Positions 1 through 11,600 of a stretch of DNA of 64,000 bases are shown here, piece after piece. The stretch comes from Paracentrotus lividus (lineage: Eukaryota > Echinodermata > Echinoidea > Camarodonta > Echinidae). The stretch covers positions 5,264,748 through 5,328,747 of the forward strand of contig CALNVZ010003434.1 of NCBI GenBank assembly GCA_940671915.1. The letters are read 5' to 3'. Position numbers and translations under genes: made by a program. A model generated the notes under the pieces. That model was not told the origin of the DNA. It made no database searches and worked only from the letters and a program-made list of their open reading frames with translations. How positions within the stretch are numbered: position 1 is the first letter of the stretch; every line of letters begins with the position of its first letter.

Positions 1-371
1 AGAAATCTAATCGTCATGGGAACGCGTCGGTCTCTGTTGGACCGATGATAGATCTAACTGGTACATCCATTACCACTGTGTGCAAGCTGTCAGATGACGG
101 CCATGTTTAAATCATTTGGGATCGGCAGGGAGTGGGGGAAAGATCAGAGACCTTTAAATATGAACAAATTGTGAAATGAGATGGGCAGATTGTTTAGAGA
201 AGGAAAGTGAAAGCGAGAGAGAGAGAGAGAGTATAGAGATCATGCACATCGATCATTGCAAATGTAAGAGTTGTACATGTTTGTAATAATTTGAGTATAG
301 TCGCACAAAAAGTAGGAGAAAAACAACTCCAAATTCAGCGGTGTATTCAGGTGGGCGTGCAGGGGGATGTG
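1..371. other. Left flank, non-coding
   Basis: No coding signal is visible here. The only structure is a short GA microsatellite near 217-231. The stretch ends at the 5-bp target duplication of the LTR retrotransposon that begins at 377. Confidence 0.6.
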
Positions 372-376
372 CGCCC

Positions 377-552
377 TGTTTCAATATGTTAATGAATGTG
401 AGATCAACAAATGAAGTCCAGGCATGTCTTCAAGATAAACATGTGTACTGTGTACTTTTAATGAGTGAAAGAAGTGAGCCCTCTTTGGCTTATACATTAT
501 AGTCAATAAATTGACTGTGGATCTAAAACCTCATAAACAGCATACTGTTACA
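377..552 (-). repeat. 3' LTR of the Ty3/gypsy element
   Basis: This 176-bp repeat begins TGTTTCAATATG and ends CATACTGTTACA on the plus strand. It is the 3' LTR because the element is on the minus strand. It contains AATAAA-like and TATA-like stretches. CGCCC at 372-376 is the matching half of the target duplication. Confidence 0.88.
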
Positions 553-1199
553 TCCTCCCTTTTTAAAGAAGACATTTTTTTTTTTTTTCGTTTGTTTGTG
601 GTAGCAAAATTGTACATACCAAGTTCCAAAATATGAGAACAAATATTGTTAGTCCAAAAAGAAGTTTATGAGATCCTTTACAAACATACAGAAACATATT
701 AATAAGATTATCAAAAGAAACTTTTCTATAAAGAAATATTTTGCTTTCTCTTTTTTTTTTTTTATCTTTTGGTTTGCTAGATGTAGTTTTGCTTTGAATA
801 AAAATTTAGCCAAAAACTATGATAATTTTCTCCTGTAAATTTTCAAAGAGAATTTTTTTTTTTTTTTTTTTTTTTGTTGACCAGAAACATTTACAAAGAA
901 TGGAAATGTTGCTCGAATTTCTCTTTGATTAATCAACCAACTGTGGCGATTAAAGTTCAGAGTCCTTTCGTTTAAATAATGTTCGTCATCGTTAGTGTTC
1001 TTTGTTCTTGTCCATCAGGAGAAATTAAATAAAACGAAGTATGAATCAGTTTTGAATTGTGCCAAAATCCTATCAAAATAAGTTTGACAATTGTGACAAA
1101 CTTAGACAGTTTGGTTTTCTGTCTTGAATTTTGTTCCTTCTATAATGTGATTATAATCTTCCATCTTCTTCGGTTCACGTCTTGAGCGGGTAGATCTTC
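553..1199 (-). other. Non-coding 3' internal part of the retrotransposon
   Basis: This AT-rich stretch lies between the end of the integrase reading frame and the 3' LTR, with several long T runs (about 577-588, 750-762, 858-876). No protein-coding signal is seen. The bases directly beside the LTR are the candidate polypurine tract. Confidence 0.6.
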
Positions 1200-2480
1200 T
1201 CAGTTGTCGGCCGGGCTCGGTCCTGGGGAAGTCAGACGTTGCTCGCGGGGTACCTGGTGGAAGACCTGGTGGAGTGTCGACATCAGAGTGAACTGGAGTA
1301 GTGGACGAAGAACCCTCAGTCTGCGTTGGGCGTCATCGGGATGTCTCGGATACGCCATCTCGTAGTCTGGAATGAAAGAGTCTGATGGTGACTCTTTGCC
1401 GGCCCTCTTGGAGTAGTCAGGAACAAAAGAGTCTGATGGTGACTCTTTGCTGGCCCTCAGATGTTCTCGGTTTCGTCGATAGATCGTGCCGTTGCATTCA
1501 ACCTCGTACGACCTGTCATCTAGCTTGGAGAGGACTTTACCCTTTCGCCATTTTTTGTCATTGGTGTGGAATGGCTTCATGCGGACAAAAGAACCTCCTG
1601 CAGCTCGGTAGTGACTTTGTGCGTCGATCAAAGTATCTTCGCCTGGCGTTGCTGCATCTGTCTGAGTTCGTTGATGTCATCTTCGGTGTCACCTCGAGGT
1701 CGAAGTAGAGATGTTCAGTAGGCAGTCTTGTCTTTGTACGTCTTCCAAGGAACCGTTGTGCTGGACTGCTATGGACACCTTGTGTTGGGGTGTTGCGTAT
1801 GTTGAGTAAGGCGGTGCTGATATCTTCCCCTGTCGTCTGACATTTCTTCAGCATCCTTTTAGCTGTTTTCACTGCCGACTCAGCTTTCCCATTGGCCTTA
1901 CTATTGTGGGAGATATGGTCTTATGGGTAATTCCCCACTCTTTGGTGAACTCAGCAAACTCACGGATGAAAATGGTGGTCCATTGTCACTGACTATGGTA
2001 TCAGGAATACCATACCTTGCAAAGTTCCGTTTCAGCTTGCTGATCACTGGTTGGGCAGTCGTTCTGCCCAGTTTCTCAATCTCAAAGAATTTGAGAAGTA
2101 GCATACCATGATGATGTAGTTAGTGTTGTCATGGTGGAAAAGATCAATCCCGATCTTGGCCCAGGGTCTATCAGGGATGTCGTGCGGCATCATGGTTGAG
2201 GTGCCTGTGAGGTTGCATTCTCTTGGCAGGTTTCGCAAGTTTGCACCCACTCCTTGACCTCCTGACTCATTCCTGGCCAATATGTTATTCTCTGGCACGT
2301 CGTAGTGTAGAATCCACACCATTGTGGCCAACATGTAGATCGGTCTTCACCTTCTGCCTCATCTTCTTGGGATGACGACCCGTTCACCTCTGAAGTGAGT
2401 CCTTGGTCTGTCGTCAGTTCATCTCTGACTCCGAAATATGGTGTGATGGCCGTTTGACTTGGCTCTTGTGTTCTGGCCAT
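1200..2480 (-). pseudogene. Ty3/gypsy integrase region, first assembled copy, frame-broken
   Basis: Reading down the minus strand are a zinc-binding HHCC remnant (CETCQ within about 2190-2270), the start of the catalytic core (PWAKIGIDLF, about 2120-2165), a SDNGPPF block around the second catalytic Asp (about 1975-2000), and a C-terminal region (TPTQG, PAQRFLGR, about 1730-1800). A basic tail runs to 1200. The domain is split over at least four frames by small indels, so no integrase can be made as read. The same breaks are not all present in the second copy, which suggests that some are sequencing errors. Confidence 0.85.
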
Positions 2481-2637
2481 CCATCTAGTATTGTCTGCTT
2501 CAGTAACTGCAGTGTCTGGTCTTCTGCAGTCATTCTCTTCAAATCTGCTATCTGCTCATCAGGTAGAGCCAGATTGCTTACGGAGTTCACCACCTCAAAC
2601 TCCTCTTGACCAACTTCATAGGGCAGGAAGACACGGC

Positions 2638-3900
2638 TTAGTGGATCAGCCAAGTAGATGTCCTTTCCTCTGAGATACTGCACCTGGAATTATATGCTAG
2701 TGCCCGAAGTAGCATACCTTGCAGGCGCTTTGGAGCCCTATGAAGAGGCTTCTTGACTATTGCTTCCAAAGGCTTATGGTCCGTGAAGACTAGAACCTCG
2801 CGTCCAAATGTGAATTGGTTCCATTTCTCTAACGCGAATACTATGGCGAGCATCTCCTTTTCTATTACGGAGTATCTGGTCTCAGCGTCGCTCAGTCCAC
2901 GGCTCGCATAAGCAAGGGGTTTGCCGTCTTGCATCATTGTAGCACCAAGACCCTTATCACTTGCATCCGCTGATGACGAGTTGCTTGCTTGAGTTGAAAT
3001 ACGTCAGTACAGGTGCTTCTGTCAACATCTGCTTCAGCTTGTTGAATGCTCGTTCATGATTTGCATCCCAAGTCCAAGCTACGTCTGTGTGAGTCATTTC
3101 ATTCAGTGGCTGCATTACCTCCGACAGCTTTGGTAGATAGCGAGCAAGATAGTTGATCATACCTCTCAGTCTGTCAATGTCGTCCTTCTTTGTAGGTGCA
3201 GGCATATTCACTACAGCCTCGATCTTGGAAGGATCTGGTTTGAGACCAGAACTGGTGACAATGTGACCCAGGAAAACAATCTCTTTCATGCGGAAACGAG
3301 ACTTTGTTCTTGTTGAGTACGATACCAACATCTTTGCATCTCTGCAGTAGCTTACGCAGACGATCATCATGCTCCTTCTCATCACTAGCCATATGATGAT
3401 GTCATCAGCCACACACTTCACTCCATCCAAACCATCTAGTGCCTGATGGAGGTTTTTCTGAAATATTCACTGCTCACTTTCAGTCCAAATGGTAGTCGCT
3501 TCCATCGATACCTTCCCCACGGAGTAGCAAACGTGTTAAGAAGCTAGAAGGTTCGTCTAGAGTGCAATGAAGATAGCATCTTTCAGATCACAGATAGAGA
3601 ACAGCTTGGCAGTAGACAATTCCGGTAGTACGTCATCTAGTACAGGTAAAGGATAGTGCTCTCGCTCAACACTACGTTCAGTGGCCTTGGATCCAAACAG
3701 AGCCTCACTTTTCCAGACTTCTTCGTCGCGACGGACATCTGATTGACCCATTCAGTTGGAACACTGACTCCTTCTATTATGCCTCGCTTTGTCAGTTGAT
3801 CGAGCTCTGCTTTCACTGCAGACTTCAGTGCTTCAGGTACAGATCTTGACGGTCTAATGCATGGCCTAGCATCTTAACTACATACAGATGTACCTTTACA
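2638..3900 (-). pseudogene. Ty3/gypsy reverse transcriptase and RNase H, first assembled copy, frame-broken
   Basis: The minus strand carries reverse transcriptase fingers (LCLDPRPLN-like block near 3680-3710), the VADD active-site box (about 3390-3410), a FLGHIVT block (about 3265-3285) and the connection (GMINYLARYLP, about 3120-3160). RNase H follows, with YASRGLSDAE and the FTDHKPLEAI block (about 2760-2790). These are standard Ty3/gypsy pol motifs in the expected order. Several frameshifts and stops split the domain. Confidence 0.87.
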
Positions 3901-4059
3901 CAGGCAGTGTGCGACCCTTGTCTCTGAGAAAACTTCAGAAAATTCCTTAACAAGGTCAGCCTGTGTGATGCTCTGAATGGCTTCATAATTCACTGTAATG
4001 AGATTCATCGCCTCAGCTGTCGATCTGCTGAGTAGTGGTACAAACTCTTCCTCTATGAC

Positions 4060-5267
4060 GACATAGTCGATTTTGTATTTCTTCTGATTTGTGGGTTACG
4101 TGTTTTGATCTTGCACCTTCCTTTGGCGACCGTTGTGGCCTTGTTCCACATTTGTATGTTACATATCGTCCCTTAGCTCATTAGTGGCAACGAGATTATT
4201 TACTAGGTAGCAAGTTTACAGTTGCACCACAATCAACTTGAAACACCATCTGTTTGATCGTTCAGTTCCATCTCACACATTATGGCCTTTTCGTCCGCCT
4301 TCACTGCATGTATCTTCCGCAACTCTGTTACGAAGCAGATGCTTTCACCGGATGAAGAATCGCTCTCCTCTTCAACTTGACGGACACTTTGTCTCTTACA
4401 GACCTCGATCCCCTGAAATGGTTACTCTTATTGCATGCGTTGCATCTTTGGCCCCATGCCGGGCAGCTTTCCTTCCGCATCTCGTGTTTGTCTGTTGCAA
4501 AATTTGCATTTCTTCGGCTCTTTTGCCTTTTGCTTTCCAAACTTTTGCCTTCCACTTCCAGATTGACCATGCTTGGGAACATGTTTTCGATGGACCTTGT
4601 GTATTTCCTCTTTCTTCAACACCTTCATGTGTTCGGTTGTAGCTTCTATGCCTTACATGTATCTATTGCGGTAGACAGATCGAGCTTCGATTTAGCTATC
4701 AACAGCTCCCTCATGCGATCATGCGCACTCCCGCAGTACACGATCTACAAGTAGTTTGTCACTCATGCAATACAAAATCCGCATGTCTTGCTCATCGTAC
4801 GCAGAGCAGTCACATATTGGTCGATCGTCTCACCATCTCTTGTTACGCTGATTAAATCGAATCTCTCAAAGAACTCTCGGCTCTCACCTAGGAAATGTTT
4901 ATCAAACTTAATCCAATTCACAGAGCATTTCACACTTTCAGCGTCATCAACGAACTTCATGCCATTGTACACTCGAAGACAATCTTGTCCACACTGTGCA
5001 GTAATAGTGCCGTTTGGTACCGATCTGGTTGATTGGAGAGATTTGTGAGAGATAGAGTAGTTGTCCCATTGCTGTCTCTCAGATTTTCCATCCTTCAACT
5101 ACATTTCCTGCAGCCGCACGGAAATGACCAGGGGTTGGACAGAAGGCTTTATGAAATGAGCCCTTGCACTCGCAATTGCGCACCATCATCAGTACCCTGA
5201 GGAGACTCAGTGTCATCAAGGCATCTTGCACACCACAGCAAATAATTCTGACAGAGAACTTGAACAA
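4060..5267 (-). pseudogene. Ty3/gypsy Gag and protease, first assembled copy, frame-broken
   Basis: Gag begins near 5160 with a GHFRAAAGNVVEGW block and continues through VYNGMKF (about 4955-4980). Two CCHC-type zinc knuckles (CKFCNRQ, CNACNKSNH) lie at about 4430-4520. The aspartic protease active site VDCGAT (about 4205-4235) has Cys where most retroviral proteases have Ser or Thr; this variant is known in invertebrate gypsy relatives. Frameshifts break the frame repeatedly. Confidence 0.8.
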
Positions 5268-5468
5268 TTAACAGTACGAACGGTCCTTATTGTCTCTCAA
5301 TTGCTTTCATGCAAGTATTACACTAACACAACTTACATGGGTGGGACTTGAATGTTCAGTTTCAGAAGTTGACCCTCATACAGGCGAAATCCAGTTCATA
5401 TCAGTTCATTAAATTCACAATCCAGTTGCAAAAAAAAATAAAGTTAACTGATTTTTCACCGCTGCACA

Positions 5469-5641
5469 TGTTTCAATATGTTAATGAATGTGAGATCAAC
5501 AAATGAAGTCCAGGCATGTCTTCAAGATAAACATGTGTACTGTGTACTTTTAATGAGTGAAGAAGTGAGCCCTCTTTTGGCTTATACATTATAGTCAATA
5601 AATTGACTGTGGATCTAAAACCTCATAAACAGCATACTGTT
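5469..5641 (-). repeat. Second, internal LTR copy at a contig end
   Basis: This matches the LTRs at 377-552 and 9119-9294 but stops at CATACTGT followed by TCAAAC and then Ns. It is the 5' LTR of the first assembled copy. Its position directly at the gap suggests a contig end rather than a true internal LTR. Confidence 0.8.
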
Positions 5642-5646
5642 CAAAC

Positions 5647-5671
5647 NNNNNNNNNNNNNNNNNNNNNNNNN
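5647..5671. other. Assembly gap (25 Ns)
   Basis: A run of exactly 25 N separates the two copies of the retrotransposon interior. A fixed length of 25 suggests a nominal scaffold gap rather than a measured distance. Confidence 0.98.
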
Positions 5672-5683
5672 TCATTAAGAATT

Positions 5684-7500
5684 GCTGATCACTGGTTGGG
5701 CAGTCGTTCTGCCCATTTCTCCAATCTCAAAGAATTTGAAAGTAGCATACCATATGATGTAGTTAGTTGTTGTCATGGTGGAAAAGATCACCCGATCTTG
5801 GCCCAGGGTCTATCAGGGATGTCGTGCGCATCATTGGTTGAGTGCCTGTGAGGTTGCATTCTCTTGGCAGGTTTCGCAAGTTTGCACCCATCCTTGACCT
5901 CCTGACTCATTCCTGGCCTATGATGTATTCTCTGGCACGTCGTAGTGTAGAATCCACACCATTGTGGCCAACATGTAGATCGGTCTTCACCTTCTGCCTC
6001 ATCTTCTTGTGGGATGACGAGCCGTTCACCTCTGAAGATGAGTCCTTGGTCTGTCGTCAGTTCATCTCTGACTCCGAAATATGGTGTGATGGCCGTTTGA
6101 CTTGGCTCTTGTGTTCTGGCCTCCATCTAGTATTGTCTGACTTCATTAGTTATACTGGCCCATGTGTCGTTGGTTCTTCTGCAGTCATTCTCTTCAAATC
6201 TGCTATCTGCTCATCAGGTAGAGCCAGATTGCTTACGGAGTTCACCACCTCAAACTCCTCTTGACCAACTTCATAGGGCAGGAAGACACGGCTTAGTGGA
6301 TCAGCCAGTAGATTGTCCTTTCCTCTGAGATACTGCACCTGGATGTTATATGCTAGTGCCCGAAGTAGCATACCTTGCAGGCGCTTTGGAGCCCTATGAA
6401 GAGGCTTCTTGACTATTGCTTCCAAAGGCTTATGGTCCGTGAAGACTAGAACCTCGCGTCCAAATGTGAATTGGTTCCATTTCTCTAACGCGATACTATG
6501 GCGAGCATCTCCTTTTCTATTACGGAGTATCTGGTCTCAGCGTCGCTCAGTCCACGGCTCGCATAAGCAGGGGTTTGCCGTCTTGCATCATTGTAGCACC
6601 AAGACCCTTATCACTTGCATCCGTCGGATACGAGTTGCTTGCTTGAGTTGAAATACGTCAGTACAGGTGCTTTGTCAACATCTGCTTCAGCTTGTGAATT
6701 GCTCGTTCATGATTGCATCCCAAGCCAAGCTACGTCTGTGTGAGTCAGTTCATTCAGTGGCTGCATTACCTCCGACAGCTTTGGTAGATAGCGAGCAAGA
6801 TAGTTGATCATACTCTCAGTCTGTCAATGTCGTCCTTCTTTGTAGGTGCAGGCATATTCACTACAGCCTCGATCTTGGAAGGATCTGGTTTGAGACCAGA
6901 ACTGGTGACAATGTGACCAGGAAACAATCTCTTCATGCGGAAACGAGACTTTGTTCTTGTTGAGTACGATACCAACATCTTTGCATCTCTGCAGTAGCTT
7001 ACGCAGACGATCATCAGCTCCTTCTCATCACTAGCCCATATGATGATGTCATTCAGCCACACACTTCACTCCATCAAACCATCTAGTGCCTGATGGAGGT
7101 TTTTCTGAAATATTTCACTGCTCACTTTCAGTCCAAATGGTAGTCGCTTCCATCGATACTTCCCCACGGAGTAGCAACGTGGTTAAGAAGCTAGAAGGTT
7201 CGTCTAGAGGCATGAAGATAGCCATCTTTCAGATCACAGATAGAGAACAGCTTGGCAGTAGACAATTCCGGTAGTACGTCATCTAGTACAGGTAAAGGAT
7301 AGTGCTCTCGCTTCAACACTACGTTCAGTGGCCTTGGATCCAAACAGAGCCTCACTTTTCCAGACTTCTTCGTCGCGACGGACATCTGATTGACCCTCAG
7401 TTGGAACACTGACTTCCTTCTATTATGCCTCGCTTTGTCAGTTGATCGAGCTCTGCTTTCACTGCAGACTTCAGTGCTTCAGGTACAGATCTTGACGGTC
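5684..7500 (-). pseudogene. Ty3/gypsy pol (partial integrase, RNase H, reverse transcriptase), second assembled copy
   Basis: This repeats about 2038-3860. It contains the integrase zinc region (about 5870-5930), RNase H with its DHKPLE block (about 6425-6450), FLGH/VTSS and active-site regions of reverse transcriptase (about 6900-7060), and the LCLDPRPLN block (about 7325-7350). The catalytic and C-terminal part of integrase is absent because the copy starts at the gap. Frame breaks differ from the first copy. Confidence 0.83.
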
Positions 7501-7744
7501 TAATCATGGCCTAGCATCTTCAACTACATACAGATGTACCTTTATCACCAGGCAGTGTGCCGACCCTTGTCTCTGAGAAAACTTCAGAAAATTCCTTAAC
7601 AGGTCAGCCTGTGTGATGCTCTGAATGGCTTCAATAATTCACTGTAATGAGATTCATCGCCTCAGCTGTCGATCTGCTGAGTAGTGGTAAAAACTCTTCC
7701 TCTATGAACATAGTCGATTTTGTATTTCTTTCTGATTTGCTGGG

Positions 7745-8829
7745 TTACGTGTTTTTGATCTTGCACCTTCTTTGGCGACCGTTGTGGCCTTGTCCACATT
7801 TGTATGTTACATGATCGTCCCTTAGCTCATTAGTGGCAACGAGATATTTACTAGGTAGCAAGTTTACAGTTGCACCACAATCAACTTGAAACACCACTGT
7901 TTGATCGTTCAGTTCCATCTCACACATTATGGCCTTTTCGTCCGCCTTCACTGCATGTATCTTCCGCAACTCTGTTACGAAGCAGATGCTTTCACCGGAT
8001 GAAGAATCGCTCTCCTCTTCAACTTGACGGACACTTTGTCTCTTACAGACACTCGATCCCCTGAAATGGTTACTCTTATTGCATGCGTTGCATCTTTGGC
8101 CCCATGCGGGCAGCTTTCCTTCCGCATCTCGTGTTGTCTGTTGCAAAATTTGCATTTCTTTCGGCTCTTTTGCCTTTTGCTTTCCAAACTTTTGCCTTCC
8201 ACTTCCAGATTGACCATGGCTTGGGAACATGTTTTCGATGGACCTTGTGTATTTTCCTCTTTCTTCAACACCTTCATGTGTTCGGTTTGTAGCTTCTATG
8301 GCCTTACATGTATCTATTGCGGTAGACAGATCGAGCTTCGATTTAGCTATCAACAGCTCCCTCATGCGATCATCGCGCACTCCCAGCAGTACACGATCTA
8401 CAAGTATTGTTCACTCATGCAATCAACAAATCCGCATGTCTTGCTCATCGTACGCAGAGCAGTCACATATTGGTCGTACGTCTCACCATCTTCTGGTTAC
8501 GCTGATTAAATCGGAATCTCTCAAAGAACTCTCGGCTCTCACTAGGAAATGTTTATCAAACTAATCCAATATCACAGAGCATTTCACACTTTCAGCGTCA
8601 TCAACGAACTTCATGCCATTGTACACTCGAAGACAATCTTGTCCCACACTGTGCAGTAATAGTGCGTTTGGTAACCGATCTGGTTGATTGGAGAGATTTG
8701 TGAGAATAGAGTAGTTGTCCATTGCTGTCTCCAGATTTTCCATCCTTCAACTACATTTCCTGCAGCCGCACGGAAATGACCAGGGGGTTGGACAGAAGGC
8801 TTTATGAAATGAGCCCCTTGCACTCGCAA
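7745..8829 (-). pseudogene. Ty3/gypsy Gag and protease, second assembled copy
   Basis: A 211-codon open stretch (7745-8380) joins the Gag C-terminus, two zinc knuckles (about 8070-8160) and the protease VDCGAT site (about 7865-7885). It is more intact than the first copy. The Gag N-terminal part (GHFRAAAGNVVEGWKIWRQQW, about 8700-8790) sits in other frames. The longer open frame here supports the idea that many breaks in the first copy are base-calling errors. Confidence 0.8.
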
Positions 8830-9118
8830 TTGCGCACCATCATCAGTACCTGAGGAGACTCAGTGTCTACAGGCATCTTGCACACCACAGCAAATAATTC
8901 TGACAGAGAACTTGAACAATTACAGTACGAACGGTCTTATTGTCTCTCAATTGCTTTCATGCAAGTATTACCTACACCAACTTACATGGGTGGGACTTGA
9001 ATGTTCAGTTTCAGAAGTTGACCCTCATAACAGGCGAAATCCAGTTCATATCAGTTCATTAAATTCACAATCCAGTTGCAAAAAAAATAAAGTTAACTGA
9101 TTTTCACCGCTGCCAACA

Positions 9119-9294
9119 TGTTTCAATATGTTAATGAATGTGAGATCAACAAATGAAGTCCAGGCATGTCTTCAAGATAAACATGTGTACTGTGTACTTT
9201 TAATGAGTGAAGAAGTGAGCCCTCTTTTGGCTTATACATTATAGTCAATAAATTGACTGTGGATCTAAAACCTCATAAACAGCATACTGTTACA
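9119..9294 (-). repeat. 5' LTR of the Ty3/gypsy element
   Basis: This 176-bp LTR is followed by CGCCC (9295-9299), which matches 372-376. The sequence just inside, read on the minus strand (TTGGCAGCGGTGAAAATC, about 9099-9116), is a candidate primer binding site. The matching tRNA was not identified. Confidence 0.88.
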
Positions 9295-9299
9295 CGCCC

Positions 9300-9854
9300 C
9301 TCCCCCTGTAATTTGAAAACCACTGATTGACTCTGCATATTAAAATTTTAAAAGTTTGACGGCGCTCCCGCGCCCCCCCCCCCCCTATTGGCCGTGGCAC
9401 TCCCCCGGAAATTATGCACCTACATGTACAGTAGTACCTGATAATGATATGCAAATATATTGAACAACGGTACATGGAGTAAAAGTGCAACAATCTTCAA
9501 GATTTTAAAGAAAGAAACTTGACACACATTTCAGTGTATTAAATGCAAGTACATTGCACTCTAAATAGTACCCTTTACCTGCTGTCAAAATACAAGCTTA
9601 TTCCACCTGTATGGTGAGCTAGCATCATATTACATAGATTGGAGATCAAAGAAGTATTTAGCACAATTTGCTTTTCAAACCGTCCTTGTTTCGGATCAGA
9701 GATTCTCTTTCATGAAACTGCTTGTCATGCATGGTATTTATTGAAAAGGTGACAAAGTAAAATTCCTCTTCCTCTCCAGTAAATTTCAACAATTATCCTT
9801 CACAATTCTGCTTCATGGCTCATTGTTTGTAGCAGTGTAGGCACTGATAAAACA
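9300..9854. other. Non-coding, with a C-run
   Basis: A C homopolymer lies at about 9372-9385. The rest is AT-rich with no recognisable coding or repeat structure. Confidence 0.5.
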
Positions 9855-9858
9855 TTAA

Positions 9859-10362
9859 AGGGGAAGTTCACCCTGGAATTTTATTGGTTTTAAAAAATGC
9901 ACGAAATTAAAAGAAAAATATGAATGAAGGTTTGGAGAAAATCGACCCCAAAACAGCGAAATTATGAATATATAAAATTTTGATTCTATGACGTCATGTG
10001 CGAGCAGCTCTCCCATGTGTTGTGTATGTAAATTCCATAAATTTGTCTTTTTTTCACGGTTCTTGATAAAGGAATGGGTCAATTTGATAAAGGCATGTAC
10101 ATATTAACATATGTTTGATGATGTATCGACCGCACAGGTGAAATAATTTATTTTCTTTTTAAAAAATAGCACTTTATGGAATTTACACTACATATACATA
10201 ACACATAGGATAACTGCTCGCATATGACGTCACAAAATAAAAATTTTAAATATTCATAACTTCGTTATCTTGTGGTCAATTTTCTCTAAACCTTCACTCA
10301 AATTTTTCTTTTATTTTTCTGCATTTTTTAAAGCCAATAAAATTCCAGGGTGAACTTCCCCT
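9859..10362. mobile_element. Foldback MITE with TTAA flanks (family A)
   Basis: The two ends are inverted copies over roughly 200 bp, starting AGGGGAAGTTCACCCTGG on the left and mirrored at 10345-10362. TTAA flanks both sides (9855-9858 and 10363-10366). Each arm contains GACGTCA and the stretch CATAAATTTG/ATTTACACT. It has no coding capacity. TTAA flanks are typical of piggyBac-class insertion, but the terminal bases were not matched to a named family. Confidence 0.85.
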
Positions 10363-10366
10363 TTAA

Positions 10367-11598
10367 GATTACACTTGAAATGTTGACAAAAAGCAGGGAG
10401 TTGGGCTCCTGCACAAACCCATATTGATAAAAATTATAAGAATTAGGCCTATGTGTTTTTATCACAGAATGTACAACAAATTTTTCACTGGAAGTACTGC
10501 ATTTTTCCCCATTTGATATAGTTTTTGTGGTCATTTTTTTTTTAGCAGAAAGGTCAAGAAAAGTTGGGAAAATTTAATCTAAAACATATGGGGCAAGTCC
10601 TTCCCCATTCCGCAGAATAAAATATGGTCAGGACATAAACTTTGTGGGCTAGAAGAAGCCTTGTGAACCTGTCATAAAAATGTCACAAGTTCATGCTAAT
10701 TTTCTTCTGAAGAATATGAACTCCAATAACCTTTCATTTTTGTGACTGCTCAAGCATGACCCATCGAGGATGAAGCCATCAAATTTTGCATTTTGATGAA
10801 AAGAGGGTAATATCGTTCTCAATGTACTGTATCATTAGTTTTCAGCACTCAATTCCATCATTTACTTATCCACACAACCCTAATACGGAAATGGAGTATG
10901 CATAATTCCTATGTACACCGTTGCTTCTGTTGAAGTTCTGTCATTTTGTCAAATGTGTTCTGTACAATCACGCATCATTAATTTTACGGTAGAAATGATT
11001 GAATTATTTAGTGGTTTTGTGATGGAATAGGTACTTTGTACTTTGTTCATCTGGTCCATTGTAGTACGTGGAATTTTGAGTCATTGAATTCGATTGGTCG
11101 GTATTTGTAGACATACTATTTATCAAATTTCGTTAACAAAACACATTCTTGACTTCTTTTTGAACTGGCAAGCAAATAACAGCATACAATGGAATGATTG
11201 AGTATCTACTCTAGTGAATAAACTCATTTTAAACGTGTTAATGTTGCATACATTTAGGTTTACAGTCAGGTGTAAAGGCCTACTTTATCTGTTGATAACC
11301 ATGCAGACTCATCAAGGTACATGCCCTACATCAACAGTACTTATGCATTGGGCAATTCCATGATGTTGTTACTATTTTATTTTTTTTACTGTTTTTTTTT
11401 TAAAGATGTGTTCTGTTCAACACAGTAGGCCTATACTTGTACCTAGTTACAAGATCTATATTATACAAGGGGTGTATACAATCCAGTCAAGTTTAGGCTT
11501 GGTTCTTTTACCCCTTCTGTATAGTGCTTAAGGATCAATATCGGTCACAAAAATATTGTTCTTTTATCATGTCAAAAAGCTGTGAAATGTTGTCTAAA
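10367..11598. other. Non-coding stretch
   Basis: AT-rich DNA with no splice-bounded coding frame or repeat that I can recognise. Confidence 0.5.
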
Positions 11599-11600
11599 TA

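Larger units (their letters stand above)
377..9294 (-). mobile_element. Ty3/gypsy LTR retrotransposon, assembled with an internal duplicated section and a gap
   Basis: Seen: identical-looking 176-bp terminal repeats (TG...CA) at 377-552 and 9119-9294, with the 5-bp sequence CGCCC directly outside both ends (372-376 and 9295-9299). The interior reads on the minus strand as Gag, protease, reverse transcriptase, RNase H and integrase, the Ty3/gypsy order. The internal region occurs twice, separated by 25 Ns: about 2038-5641 matches 5684-9294 at nearly equal length, differing mostly by single-base indels. A purine-rich tract (complement of 553-565) lies just inside the 3' LTR, as expected for a polypurine tract. 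All frames are broken. Inference: one ~5.3-kb insertion represented by two overlapping contigs. Confidence 0.9.

Noticed and set aside
5469..5641. A second nested LTR retrotransposon or tandem insertion sharing an LTR
   Set aside because: Overlap length, the adjoining gap and the outer 5-bp duplication fit a contig overlap better than two insertions.
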